A stretch of 64,000 bases of DNA from JAJYTL01 sp046705265 (GTDB taxonomy: Bacteria; Pseudomonadota; Alphaproteobacteria; Ferrovibrionales; Ferrovibrionaceae), in the NCBI GenBank assembly GCA_046705265.1, contig JBJKQL010000140.1:1-64000 (forward strand), given 5' to 3'. Both the position numbers and the translations under genes were made by a program. Shown here piece by piece: positions 51,790-60,457 of the stretch. The notes beneath the pieces were generated by a model that was not told the DNA's origin, did no database searches, and worked only from the letters and a program-made list of their open reading frames with translations. The stretch's first letter is position 1. Every line of letters starts with the position of its first letter.

Positions 51790-52380
51790 TTACTCCCGTC
51801 CGGCCACCTTGGGCTGCCGCGCCGGTGTACGAAACCCGGCCAACCGCGTCACTTCGGCGGCAAACCGATCGGCCAGCGGACCTCGGTTGACGGCAGCATG
51901 TACCACATTTTCGCGCCCCAATGCCAAACTCAATTCCCCGACCGTAAAGAGATCGACGACAAGCGCTGCGCCGGCCAAGGGGCGGAGCTTCGCCATCCCA
52001 CCTGCCGCGGCATCGGCGGCGGTTATCAGCACCTTGACGTGGCCTGCCGTGAGCGCCTCCCGCACCGTCTCGAACCCGGTGACGACTTGGCCGGCGCGGC
52101 GCGCGAGGCCCAAGAGGTCCAGAGAGCGCCGGGAAAGAAGCCTCTCGACCTGATCGGCGAGATCCGCCTCGACCGTCACAGCCGCCTTGGCCGCACGGCC
52201 GAAGAGATTCTTCTTGACGGCCCGGGCAATGGCTTTGCGGTCGGCGCCGATCCATAGGCCGCGTCCCGGAAGCTTGCGACCGACATCCGGCACGATTCGG
52301 TTGTCGGGACCAACGACGAAGCGGAGCATATGCGCTGCCTCATCGTGCCGTCCTGTTGCAACACATCGCCGTTCGACCAT
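51790..52380 (-). CDS. ylxR: YlxR-L7Ae fusion RNA-binding protein
   Basis: 196 residues with two parts. The N-terminal half (about 1-85) is the YlxR/DUF448 domain (MVERRCVATGRHDEAAHMLRFVV, then GRKLPGRGLWIGADRKAI). The C-terminal half (about 90-190) resembles ribosomal L7Ae (RSLDLLGLARRAGQVVTGFETVREAL and KVLITAADAA). The fusion is usual in alphaproteobacteria. The YlxR Cys in the opening is single rather than paired. A role in RNA binding or RNase P modulation is proposed for YlxR. Lies 5 bases after nusA. Confidence 0.93.
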   Translation of the reverse strand: MVERRCVATGRHDEAAHMLRFVVGPDNRIVPDVGRKLPGRGLWIGADRKAIARAVKKNLFGRAAKAAVTVEADLADQVERLLSRRSLDLLGLARRAGQVVTGFETVREALTAGHVKVLITAADAAAGGMAKLRPLAGAALVVDLFTVGELSLALGRENVVHAAVNRGPLADRFAAEVTRLAGFRTPARQPKVAGRE

Positions 52381-52385
52381 GAAAC

Positions 52386-53951
52386 TCAGACCTCGACCCC
52401 GGGTTCGGTTGTCCCCTCTTCGCCAGTCGCGCTCCCGGCTTCCTCTTCTTCAGGAAACCAGTGAGCGCGCGCCGCCATGACAATGGTATCGGCATCAGTC
52501 GGCGAAAGACCGGCTTCCGGCAGCAGTTCGATCAGTTCGTCGGAGGCCAGATCGCCGAGATCATCCAGTGTCTTGACACCGTTACGGCCGAGCGCCACCA
52601 GCATTGCCGGGCTAAGGCCTGGAAGCTCGGACAGCGCGTCGTCCACCCCAAGCTCGATCCGCTCGGCTTCGTATTCCGCATTGCGCGCATCGAGATATTC
52701 CGTCGCGCGGCGGCGCAGCTCATTGCCCAGATCCTGATCGAAGCCGGCGATCGATGCCAACTCTTCCGGCGGTACGTATGCCACTTCCTCAACCGTTGAG
52801 AACCCCTCGGTGACAAGCAGTTGAGCGATCGTCTCATCGACATTCAACGCTTCGACAAACATGCGGCTGCGTTCGCGGAATTCGGCTTGGCGGCGTTCAC
52901 TTTCTTCCTTCTCGGTCAAGATGTCGATGTCCCAACCGGTGAGCTGCGAGGCGAGGCGAACATTCTGGCCACGCCGGCCGATCGCGAGGGAGAGCTGCTC
53001 GTCCGGCACGACCACTTCGATCCGCCGAGCCTCCTCGTCGAGCACCACCTTCGCCACCTCGGCGGGAGCCAAGGCATTAACGATGAAGGTCGCCGGATCC
53101 GGCGACCACTGGATGATATCGATCTTCTCACCCTGCAGCTCATTCACCACCGCCTGCACGCGCGAACCTCGCATGCCGACGCAGGCGCCAACCGGATCAA
53201 TGCCCGAATCGTTCGACATCACCGCGATCTTGGCGCGCGAGCCGGGATCGCGGGCGACGGCGCGGATCTCGATGATACCGTCGTAGACCTCCGGCACCTC
53301 CTGGGCAAAAAGCTTTGCCATGAATTGCGGATGGGTGCGCGAAAGGAAGATCTGCGGTCCCCGCTGCTCGCGACGCACGTCATAGATGTAAGCGCGTACG
53401 CGCTCGCCCTGGCGGAAGTTCTCGCGCGGCAGAAGCTCGTCGCGACGGAGCGTCGCCTCGGCACGGCCAAGATCGACGGTGATGTTGCCATATTCTGCGC
53501 GCTTGACGAGGCCGTTCACGATCTCGCCGATGCGGTCCTTGTATTCGTTGTATTGGCGTTCGCGCTCGGCCTCGCGCACCTTCTGCATGATGACCTGCTT
53601 CGCGGTCTGCGCCGCGATACGGCCAAAATCGATCGGCGGCAAAGGCTCGGAAATGAAATCGCCGATCTGGGCGTCGGGATTGCGTGCCTGCGCCTCGGCA
53701 AGGCTGATCTGGGTGGCGTCGTTTTCTACCGCTTCCGCCACCTCCAGGAGACGCGAGAGGCGGATCTCGCCGGTCTTGCGATCGATCTCGGCGCGAATCT
53801 CGTTTTCTACACCATACTTCGAGCGTGCCGCCTTTTGGACCGCATCCTCCATGGCATCAAGCACGATGTCCTTGTCGATGGACTTCTCGCGCGCCACGGC
53901 GTCAGCCACCTGAAGAAGTTCCAGGCGATTAAGACTGCTGACCGTTTCCAT
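52386..53951 (-). CDS. nusA: Transcription termination/antitermination protein NusA
   Basis: 521 residues. Binds RNA polymerase and RNA to control pausing and termination. N-terminal polymerase-binding domain (about 1-125), S1 domain (about 135-200, GERVRAYIYDVRRE nearby), two KH domains (about 225-345, with GMRGSRVQAVVNELQGEKIDII and AIGRRGQNVRLASQLTGWDIDI), then two helix-hairpin-helix repeats and an acidic tail. ATG 53951 has GGAG 9 bases upstream; the GTG two codons earlier sits too close to that site. rimP ends 2 bases before. Confidence 0.97.
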   Translation of the reverse strand: METVSSLNRLELLQVADAVAREKSIDKDIVLDAMEDAVQKAARSKYGVENEIRAEIDRKTGEIRLSRLLEVAEAVENDATQISLAEAQARNPDAQIGDFISEPLPPIDFGRIAAQTAKQVIMQKVREAERERQYNEYKDRIGEIVNGLVKRAEYGNITVDLGRAEATLRRDELLPRENFRQGERVRAYIYDVRREQRGPQIFLSRTHPQFMAKLFAQEVPEVYDGIIEIRAVARDPGSRAKIAVMSNDSGIDPVGACVGMRGSRVQAVVNELQGEKIDIIQWSPDPATFIVNALAPAEVAKVVLDEEARRIEVVVPDEQLSLAIGRRGQNVRLASQLTGWDIDILTEKEESERRQAEFRERSRMFVEALNVDETIAQLLVTEGFSTVEEVAYVPPEELASIAGFDQDLGNELRRRATEYLDARNAEYEAERIELGVDDALSELPGLSPAMLVALGRNGVKTLDDLGDLASDELIELLPEAGLSPTDADTIVMAARAHWFPEEEEAGSATGEEGTTEPGVEV

Positions 53952-53953
53952 GC

Positions 53954-54451
53954 TCACCTGCTCCTTTTCTGCCGCGCCGGCCGCGCCGTCTTCGACGGCA
54001 CGGCCTCCGGCACCAGCTTGGCACTTTGAATCTCACGCAAAGGCAAGACGACCTGCTCGCCTGCCATATCGAGGCGCACCTCGTCGCCGTCAAGTCCAAG
54101 AATCCTGCCTCGGAATCGACGGCGCCCGTCGCGCGGCGCCTGCATCTCGACCTTCGCCTCAAGTCCTGCGAAACGTTTGTAGTCGTCCGGCTTCATCAAC
54201 GGCCGATCCGTCCCCGGCGACGACACCTCGAGCGTATAGGCGCCCATAATCGGGTCGGCAACATCAAGGATGGCCGAGATGCCGCGCGATACCTCGACGC
54301 AATCATCGAGACTCATGCCGCCGTCCTTTCGCTCGGCCATGACCTGCAACACCAACCGGTCGCCACCCTGCAGGCGCACCCGCACCAACTCATAACCCAT
54401 GGCATCAAGCCGTGGGGCGATCAGCTCCGCGATCGTGTCCGTCCGCACCAT
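53954..54451 (-). CDS. rimP: Ribosome maturation factor RimP
   Basis: 165 residues from ATG 54451 (MVRTDTIAELIAPRLDAMGYELVRV); ATG 54460 would add three. Needed for 30S assembly. Middle block DDCVEVSRGISAILDVADPIMGAYTLEVSSPGTDRPL is diagnostic. The basic C-terminal tail (SKTARPARQKRSR) is longer than in E. coli. First gene of the rimP-nusA-ylxR-infB operon; the frame is open upstream, but the terminator at 54600-54622 lies there, so the promoter should be between about 54460 and 54600. Confidence 0.95.
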   Translation of the reverse strand: MVRTDTIAELIAPRLDAMGYELVRVRLQGGDRLVLQVMAERKDGGMSLDDCVEVSRGISAILDVADPIMGAYTLEVSSPGTDRPLMKPDDYKRFAGLEAKVEMQAPRDGRRRFRGRILGLDGDEVRLDMAGEQVVLPLREIQSAKLVPEAVPSKTARPARQKRSR

Positions 54452-54599
54452 GCACGTCATGTCCCAACATCGCGCCCACGACGCCACGCCCGGACCCTCG
54501 CGCCGTGACCATCGCGCCGTGACGCGCCGGACAAACACGGCAATGCCGGCGTGCCGCCAAACGCTCCACCAAGGGCCGCCAGAAGCCGCTGCCGGCAAC

Positions 54600-54622
54600 A
54601 AAAAAGTGGGCCGCTGGCCCAC
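54600..54622 (-). terminator. Intrinsic terminator after metK-trmB
   Basis: GTGGGCC/GGCCCAC arms (54606-54612, 54616-54622) with a 3-base loop, and on the minus strand six T directly after the stem (54605-54600). It lies 72 bases past the trmB stop and separates that transcript from rimP. Confidence 0.9.
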
Positions 54623-54693
54623 CTTTCAAGTCCACCCGATCCTAGGATCGAGCCAGCAATGTGGCTTCGGTATAGCCCGGAGACCGAGAAGCT

Positions 54694-55420
54694 TCAAGGC
54701 GTTTTTTCGCACCGCCCGAATCGGCGGCGGAAGTCCATATAGACGCAGCCGACACCGCGATCCACGCTCTTCGTCTGATAACGACTGGCCTTGTGATCCG
54801 CCGGCGTTTCGCGCCAGTCGCTTGCTTTCTCGGCCAGCCACTCAAAAGCGGGGTGTCGGAGCACTTGTCCCAGCATGAAGCGGCCAAGTTCCCGATGATC
54901 CGTGGCAAGGCGCAGGAGCGCGCCTGCCTTCATCGCGCAGGCAAGGTCATCGATCACCGCTGGCTGCAGGAAACGACGGCGATGGTGACGGGTCTTCGGC
55001 CAGGGATCGGGAAACAGAAGGAAGACGCGATCGAGGCTCGCCTCGGGCAGTACGGGAAGGAGCTTGCGTGCATCGTCCGCGAAAATCTTGAAATTGTCGA
55101 GCTCGGCTTCGGCGATATGGCGAAGCGCCATTGAAACGCCATTGACATAAGGCTCGCAGCCGATGCAACCGATGTCGCGGTGTGTCGCGGCCTGGGCCGC
55201 GAGGTGCTCGCCGTTGCCGAAGCCGATCTCAAGCCAGTAGGCCCGCATCGGCCGCGGAAATAGCGCCGTGAGATCGAGCGCGCCACCGTCCGGCAAGGCG
55301 ATGCGGTGAAGCGGCAAGGCCTCGGCAAGGCGAGCGCGGCGGCCCGGATTCAGCCGCCGCCCACGTCGCCGCCCATAATAGATCGGATCGTCTGGCCCGC
55401 TGGAATCGGTGATTGCCGTC

Positions 55421-55428
<8 letters not shown>
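54694..55428 (-). CDS. trmB: tRNA (guanine-N7)-methyltransferase, GTG start
   Basis: 244 residues from GTG 55428 (MPETAITDSSGPDDPIYYGRRRGRRL), overlapping the metK stop by 8 bases. Methylates G46 of tRNAs with SAM, the product of the adjacent metK. SAM motif EIGFGNGEHLAAQA near residue 68 and the family signature LLFPDPWPKTRHHRRRF near residue 135 are present, and the end TKSVDRGVGCVYMDFRRRF. No clear ribosome site, which fits coupling to metK. Confidence 0.95.
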
Positions 55429-56590
<1,162 letters not shown>

Positions 56591-56709
56591 CGAATGCCTT
56601 TCTCAGCCGTGTCAACGCAGACGCCGCTCCGGGCGCCACGAGCAGTCGAGACTTTCGACCAGCTTGGGACCCAAGGTCAAGCAGCGGAAGCGACTTTGAG
56701 CGGATTTAG

Positions 56710-57129
56710 CTAATCGGTCTTGCCGTCCGCGGTATTAGCGACCGCCTTGATCAAATCGAACAGGCGCTTCCTCACCGAGCGATCGATGATGCGATAATAA
56801 GCCCGCACCAGTTCCAAGGTTTCCCGCTTCGACATCGGATCATGGCGGTATTCGTCGCCTTCCGGTTCGGCCATTCCCTTGAGCGGCCCGCCGGCAATTT
56901 CGCCCGGCATGTCATCAAAGAAGAAGGAGGGTGGCACTTCGAGGATGCGACTGAACTGAAACAGGCGGCTCGCGCCGATGCGGTTCGCGCCTTTCTCGTA
57001 TTTCTGAATTTGCTGAAACGTAAGGCCAACCGCCTCGCCCAGCTTTTCCTGGCTCATGCCCATCAAGGTACGGCGCAGCCGCAGCCGGCTTCCAACATGG
57101 GCATCCACAGGGTTACGCTTCTCACTCAC
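56710..57129 (-). CDS. XRE-family regulator, PhrR-like
   Basis: 139 residues. Helix-turn-helix VGSRLRLRRTLMGMSQEKLGEAVGLTFQQIQKYEKGANRIGASRLFQFSRIL (about residues 12-64), then a C-terminal part with PPSFFFDDMPG and RETLELVRAYYRIIDRSVRKRLFDLIKAVA, typical of alphaproteobacterial Cro/CI-like regulators. The order metK-this gene-lnt matches that of the pH-responsive phrR of Sinorhizobium near the acid-tolerance gene actA (lnt). Target genes are not evident. A promoter candidate stands about 220 bases upstream. Confidence 0.88.
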   Translation of the reverse strand: MSEKRNPVDAHVGSRLRLRRTLMGMSQEKLGEAVGLTFQQIQKYEKGANRIGASRLFQFSRILEVPPSFFFDDMPGEIAGGPLKGMAEPEGDEYRHDPMSKRETLELVRAYYRIIDRSVRKRLFDLIKAVANTADGKTD

Positions 57130-57437
57130 GGAAAACCTCGAGTTCAGGATCGTGGAAATAGTAACGATCGCGGAAAAATCAGGCTTTCTTATGGCATAAG
57201 GACGCCGCTATGCCGACGTCTGGTTGCACATACCCACGCCACCGGCACCAGGTTGACTGCCCCCTGGCGGCGAGGTGCCCGGAGCCCGCGATCTCCGCCA
57301 GTTTCCGCTCGCCACGCCGGGCAATCGGCCACTGCTCTTAATCAAAAGATATTATCATCTCAACGAAGGCGATTCAACCAAGAGGGCAGGAGGCAAGATC
57401 AAAACTATAGAATGAATTGCATTGTAAAGAGAATTCT
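57130..57437. other. 308-base gap between the PhrR-like gene and lnt
   Basis: No gene is supported. The part nearest lnt (about 57335-57437) is AT-rich and carries the promoter candidate at 57349-57377 for the minus strand. The middle is GC-rich with possible weak stems (for example CCCCCTGGCGGCGAGG). The gap leaves a long leader before the regulator gene. Confidence 0.5.
57349..57377 (-). promoter_or_regulatory. Sigma-70-type promoter candidate for the PhrR-like gene
   Basis: On the minus strand TTGAAT (57377-57372), 17-base spacer, TAATAT (57354-57349). Transcription would start near 57342 and leave a leader of about 210 bases before the regulator start at 57129. Sequence match only. Confidence 0.5.
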
Positions 57438-58994
57438 TCATCCGGGATGCGCGCGATTGGCGAAAATCAATAGGCCAAACCCCACCACAAGCCACGGCAA
57501 AAGCAGCAAATCCCCGAATCGGCCGTAGGGGGGGCGATGAGGCAAGGCCCGCGGCAGACCGCTATCGATTACCCCCGCGCGGCCGATGCCAAGCCGTTGC
57601 AGCACGCGACCATAAGGATCGACCACCGCGGAAATGCCGGTATTCGCGGCACGAACAAGCGGTGCCCCCTGTTCGATTGCGCGCACCCGTGCCATTGCGA
57701 AATGCTGGTGCGGGCCAAGGCTCCGCCCGAACCAGCCGTCGTTCGAGATATTAAGAAGCCATTGCGGTCGCGGCCCACCAAGGTCGATTTGATTGGGAAA
57801 GATCGCCTCATAGCAAATCAGTGCCCGGGCCGGCGGCAGGCCAGGTATGGTCAAAATACCGTCGCCGGTACCAAACGAAAAATCCATCATCGAGGCGGCT
57901 ATGGCGTGAAGCCCAAGCCAGGATAGAAGGCCGCGAAAGGGCAGATATTCGCCAAACGGCACGAGGTGGTGTTTGTCGTAGACGGCGATAATTCCAGAAT
58001 GGTTGACGACTTCGAGGCTGTTCCAAATCCGGATCGGCCGTTCGCCAGGCGGAGTGCGGCGATCAGCACCGGTAAAGAGTACGCCCTTTGCACCGACCAG
58101 CCGTTCAAGAATCGGCAATACGCCCCTGTCATAGGGGATGAAATAAGGCAGCGCACTTTCCGGCCAGACCCAATCGGTTATCCGTTTCGCGCCGGGCGCG
58201 TCGGAAAGCTGCAGATAACGCTCGAAGATCGGCAGGCGATCGGCGAGGGAAAGTTCATCCTTGACCGGGATATCGGCCTGCACCAAACGCAAGCGCACCC
58301 CTGGCACGTTGCTCACGGTGACCCCGGCGAGCCGCACGGCGCCGCCGAGCCAGATCACCGCCAGCAACAGGTAGGCGCCACCGACCCATGGCCAAGCGCT
58401 GCGATCTCGCCATCCTCGCTCACCGAGAAGCGCCGGCGCGGCGGCCGCGACCACCGTGATCAGACTCAAGGCATAAACACCGGAAAGGGCCGCGAACTGC
58501 ATCATGCGGTCGGAGACCACCCAGGCATAGCCGAGGAGATCCCAGGGAAAGCCCGTAAAAAGATGCCCGCGCAGCCATTCCGAGACGGTCCAGGCAAGGG
58601 CCATGGCGAAGAGGCGGGCGGGCGGCGCCTTGAGCGGAAACCGCCAGGCAAGCCAAAGCAGAAAGGCCGGAAAGAGCGCCACCACGGCCGGCAGGCCGAG
58701 TACCGGCGCCGGTAGAAGCCATCCGAAACGTCCGGGATCGACCATGAAGGATTCACCGATCCAGGACAACGCGACGATGAAATGGCCCCAAGCGAAAGCC
58801 CAGGGCACGAAAAATTGTGCGAATCCGCTTTCGCTGCCTTCGAGGAGCCAGAGCAGACCGGTGAACCCAACGATCAGAAGTGGCAACAGATAAAGCGGCG
58901 CAAAGGCAAGCGCGGCGAGAGCTCCAAGCACGAACGCGACAAGAAAACGTCGCCAGCCACGGAGGCTGGCGACGGCCTGAGCCACCGCCGTCAT
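57438..58994 (-). CDS. lnt: Apolipoprotein N-acyltransferase
   Basis: 518 residues. Adds the third acyl chain to lipoproteins on the periplasmic side of the inner membrane. About six N-terminal membrane segments (residues 15-200) precede the nitrilase-like domain with the triad E279 (WPESALPYF), K341 (YDKHHLVPFGEYLPFR) and C394 (ALICYEAIFPN); spacing matches E. coli. A last membrane segment ends the protein (FGDLLLLPWLVVGFGLLIF). ATG 58994 has GGGAG 9 bases upstream. corC stops 19 bases before, a conserved pairing. The Rhizobium ortholog is the acid-tolerance gene actA. Confidence 0.96.
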   Translation of the reverse strand: MTAVAQAVASLRGWRRFLVAFVLGALAALAFAPLYLLPLLIVGFTGLLWLLEGSESGFAQFFVPWAFAWGHFIVALSWIGESFMVDPGRFGWLLPAPVLGLPAVVALFPAFLLWLAWRFPLKAPPARLFAMALAWTVSEWLRGHLFTGFPWDLLGYAWVVSDRMMQFAALSGVYALSLITVVAAAAPALLGERGWRDRSAWPWVGGAYLLLAVIWLGGAVRLAGVTVSNVPGVRLRLVQADIPVKDELSLADRLPIFERYLQLSDAPGAKRITDWVWPESALPYFIPYDRGVLPILERLVGAKGVLFTGADRRTPPGERPIRIWNSLEVVNHSGIIAVYDKHHLVPFGEYLPFRGLLSWLGLHAIAASMMDFSFGTGDGILTIPGLPPARALICYEAIFPNQIDLGGPRPQWLLNISNDGWFGRSLGPHQHFAMARVRAIEQGAPLVRAANTGISAVVDPYGRVLQRLGIGRAGVIDSGLPRALPHRPPYGRFGDLLLLPWLVVGFGLLIFANRAHPG

Positions 58995-59013
58995 CGGTGT
59001 CCGCTCCCTGACA

Positions 59014-59943
59014 TCACCCTTGCGCTCGCGCCTCGCCCTCCTCGGGGGGCGGCGGAACCCGCACCTTGAGGCGGCGCAAACGGCGGGGGTCCGCATCCAA
59101 AACCTCGAACTCGACGCCGCTCGGATGGACGATGTGCTCACCCCGTTGCGGCACGCGTCCGACCAAGGCGAAGATAAGCCCTGCCAGGGTGTCGATGTCC
59201 TCTTCCTCGATCTTGCTGCGAAGCTCGCGTCCGAGCCGCTCCTCAAGTTCCTCGATCGGCATCCTGGCATTGGCTTCGAGGGTACCGTCGGGACGCTCGA
59301 TCAGGTTCGGCCCTTCCTCTACGTCGTGCTCGTCCTCGATTTCGCCGACAATTTCCTCGACCAGGTCCTCGATCGTCGCGACTCCGTCGATGCCGCCGTA
59401 TTCGTCAACCACGAGCGCCATGTGATGGCGGGTCGTGCGCATCTGCGAGAGCAGGTCGAGAATCGGCATCGAGGGCGGCACGAAAAGCGCCTTGCGCATC
59501 ACGGTGGATAGTGTGAAGCGTTCCGCCGTGCCCCAGAACCGCAGCAGATCCTTGATATGCACCATGCCAAGCACATCGTCGAGACTTTCCCGATAGACGG
59601 GGTAACGCGAATGGCCGGCTTGGCGGCAGATCGCGAGAACCTCCTCCAGGCCGGTCGAGATCTCGATGGCGATGATGTCCGCGCGCGGCACCATCACGTC
59701 TTCCACCCGCGCGTCCTCGAGGTGCAGGATATTAGCGAGCATGAGCCGCTCTTGCGGGTTGCTCGGCGGCCCCGCGTCGAGCCGCTCCTCGATTAGCTCT
59801 TCGAGCAACGCGTCGTTCTCGACGTCGCCGCCGCGCCGTCGCGCGCGGGCGAGCAGATTTTTGAGCCGCGCGCGAAGGGCAGCCGGCCGCGCCGCCAAGC
59901 GAGGCGGTGACGACGAAGGTTGAGACGGAGGATGGTCGCTCAC
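59014..59943 (-). CDS. corC: CorC/HlyC-type CBS-domain protein
   Basis: 309 residues from GTG 59943; an in-frame GTG about 13 codons earlier is possible but overlaps ybeY. Two CBS domains (about residues 80-200: MVPRADIIAIEISTGLEEVLAICRQAGHSRYPVYRESLDDVLGMVHIKDLL and DEYGGIDGVATIEDLVEEIVGEIEDEHD) and a C-terminal CorC_HlyC transporter-associated domain (about 215-300). No membrane segment, so it is the soluble CorC type, linked to magnesium or cobalt efflux and to the membrane. Between ybeY and lnt, as in many proteobacteria. Confidence 0.92.
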   Translation of the reverse strand: MSDHPPSQPSSSPPRLAARPAALRARLKNLLARARRRGGDVENDALLEELIEERLDAGPPSNPQERLMLANILHLEDARVEDVMVPRADIIAIEISTGLEEVLAICRQAGHSRYPVYRESLDDVLGMVHIKDLLRFWGTAERFTLSTVMRKALFVPPSMPILDLLSQMRTTRHHMALVVDEYGGIDGVATIEDLVEEIVGEIEDEHDVEEGPNLIERPDGTLEANARMPIEELEERLGRELRSKIEEEDIDTLAGLIFALVGRVPQRGEHIVHPSGVEFEVLDADPRRLRRLKVRVPPPPEEGEARAQG

Positions 59944-59950
59944 GTAGGCA

Positions 59951-60457
59951 TCATCGGCCGGCCTCGGCAGCCCCCTGTTCACGATAAGGATCAGCAATCC
60001 CAAGTCTGGCCAGCACGTCGCGCTCCAGAGCCTCCATGGCCTCGGCCTCGTCGTTCACCTCGTGATCGTAGCCGATGAGATGCAGCACGCCATGCACGAC
60101 AAGATGGCTAAGATGGGCGGCCGGCGTCTTTGCCGCAGCCTTTGCCTCGGCCAGGAGGGTTTCGAGCGCGACGACGACATCGCCGAGCAGCCGGGGGCCC
60201 GGCCCACCGGGATCGCCAATCGGAAAAGAAAGGACATTGGTTGGCCGATCCTGGCCCCGCCAATCGCGATTGAGCGCCGCGACGCGACGATCATCGGTCA
60301 GCGTGATACCGAGTTCACAGGTGCTCGTGTCATCCGGCGCGGCCAGCGCCACGATCAGCGCTTCCGTGGCGGCGCGCTGCGCAAGCGCCTCGGCGTCAGG
60401 AACCGCGTTCGCCCAGGCTGGATTGTCGACCGTAATCTCGATCTCGAGTTCCACCAT
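59951..60457 (-). CDS. ybeY: Endoribonuclease YbeY
   Basis: 168 residues. Metal-dependent RNase for 16S rRNA 3'-end processing and ribosome quality control. Zinc motif HLVVHGVLHLIGYDHE near residue 122 is complete, with LNRDWRGQDRPTNVLSFP near residue 60. ATG 60457 (MVELEIEITVDNPAW) has AAAGGAAG right before it. The start lies 62 bases inside the end of the PgpH-like gene, an unusually long overlap. corC follows after 7 bases. Confidence 0.96.
   Translation of the reverse strand: MVELEIEITVDNPAWANAVPDAEALAQRAATEALIVALAAPDDTSTCELGITLTDDRRVAALNRDWRGQDRPTNVLSFPIGDPGGPGPRLLGDVVVALETLLAEAKAAAKTPAAHLSHLVVHGVLHLIGYDHEVNDEAEAMEALERDVLARLGIADPYREQGAAEAGR

Noticed and set aside
56591..56709. SAM- or SAH-responsive riboswitch in the metK leader
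   Set aside because: I looked for the conserved cores of SAM-II, SAM/SAH and SAH aptamers and found no convincing match by eye; a covariance-model search would be decisive.
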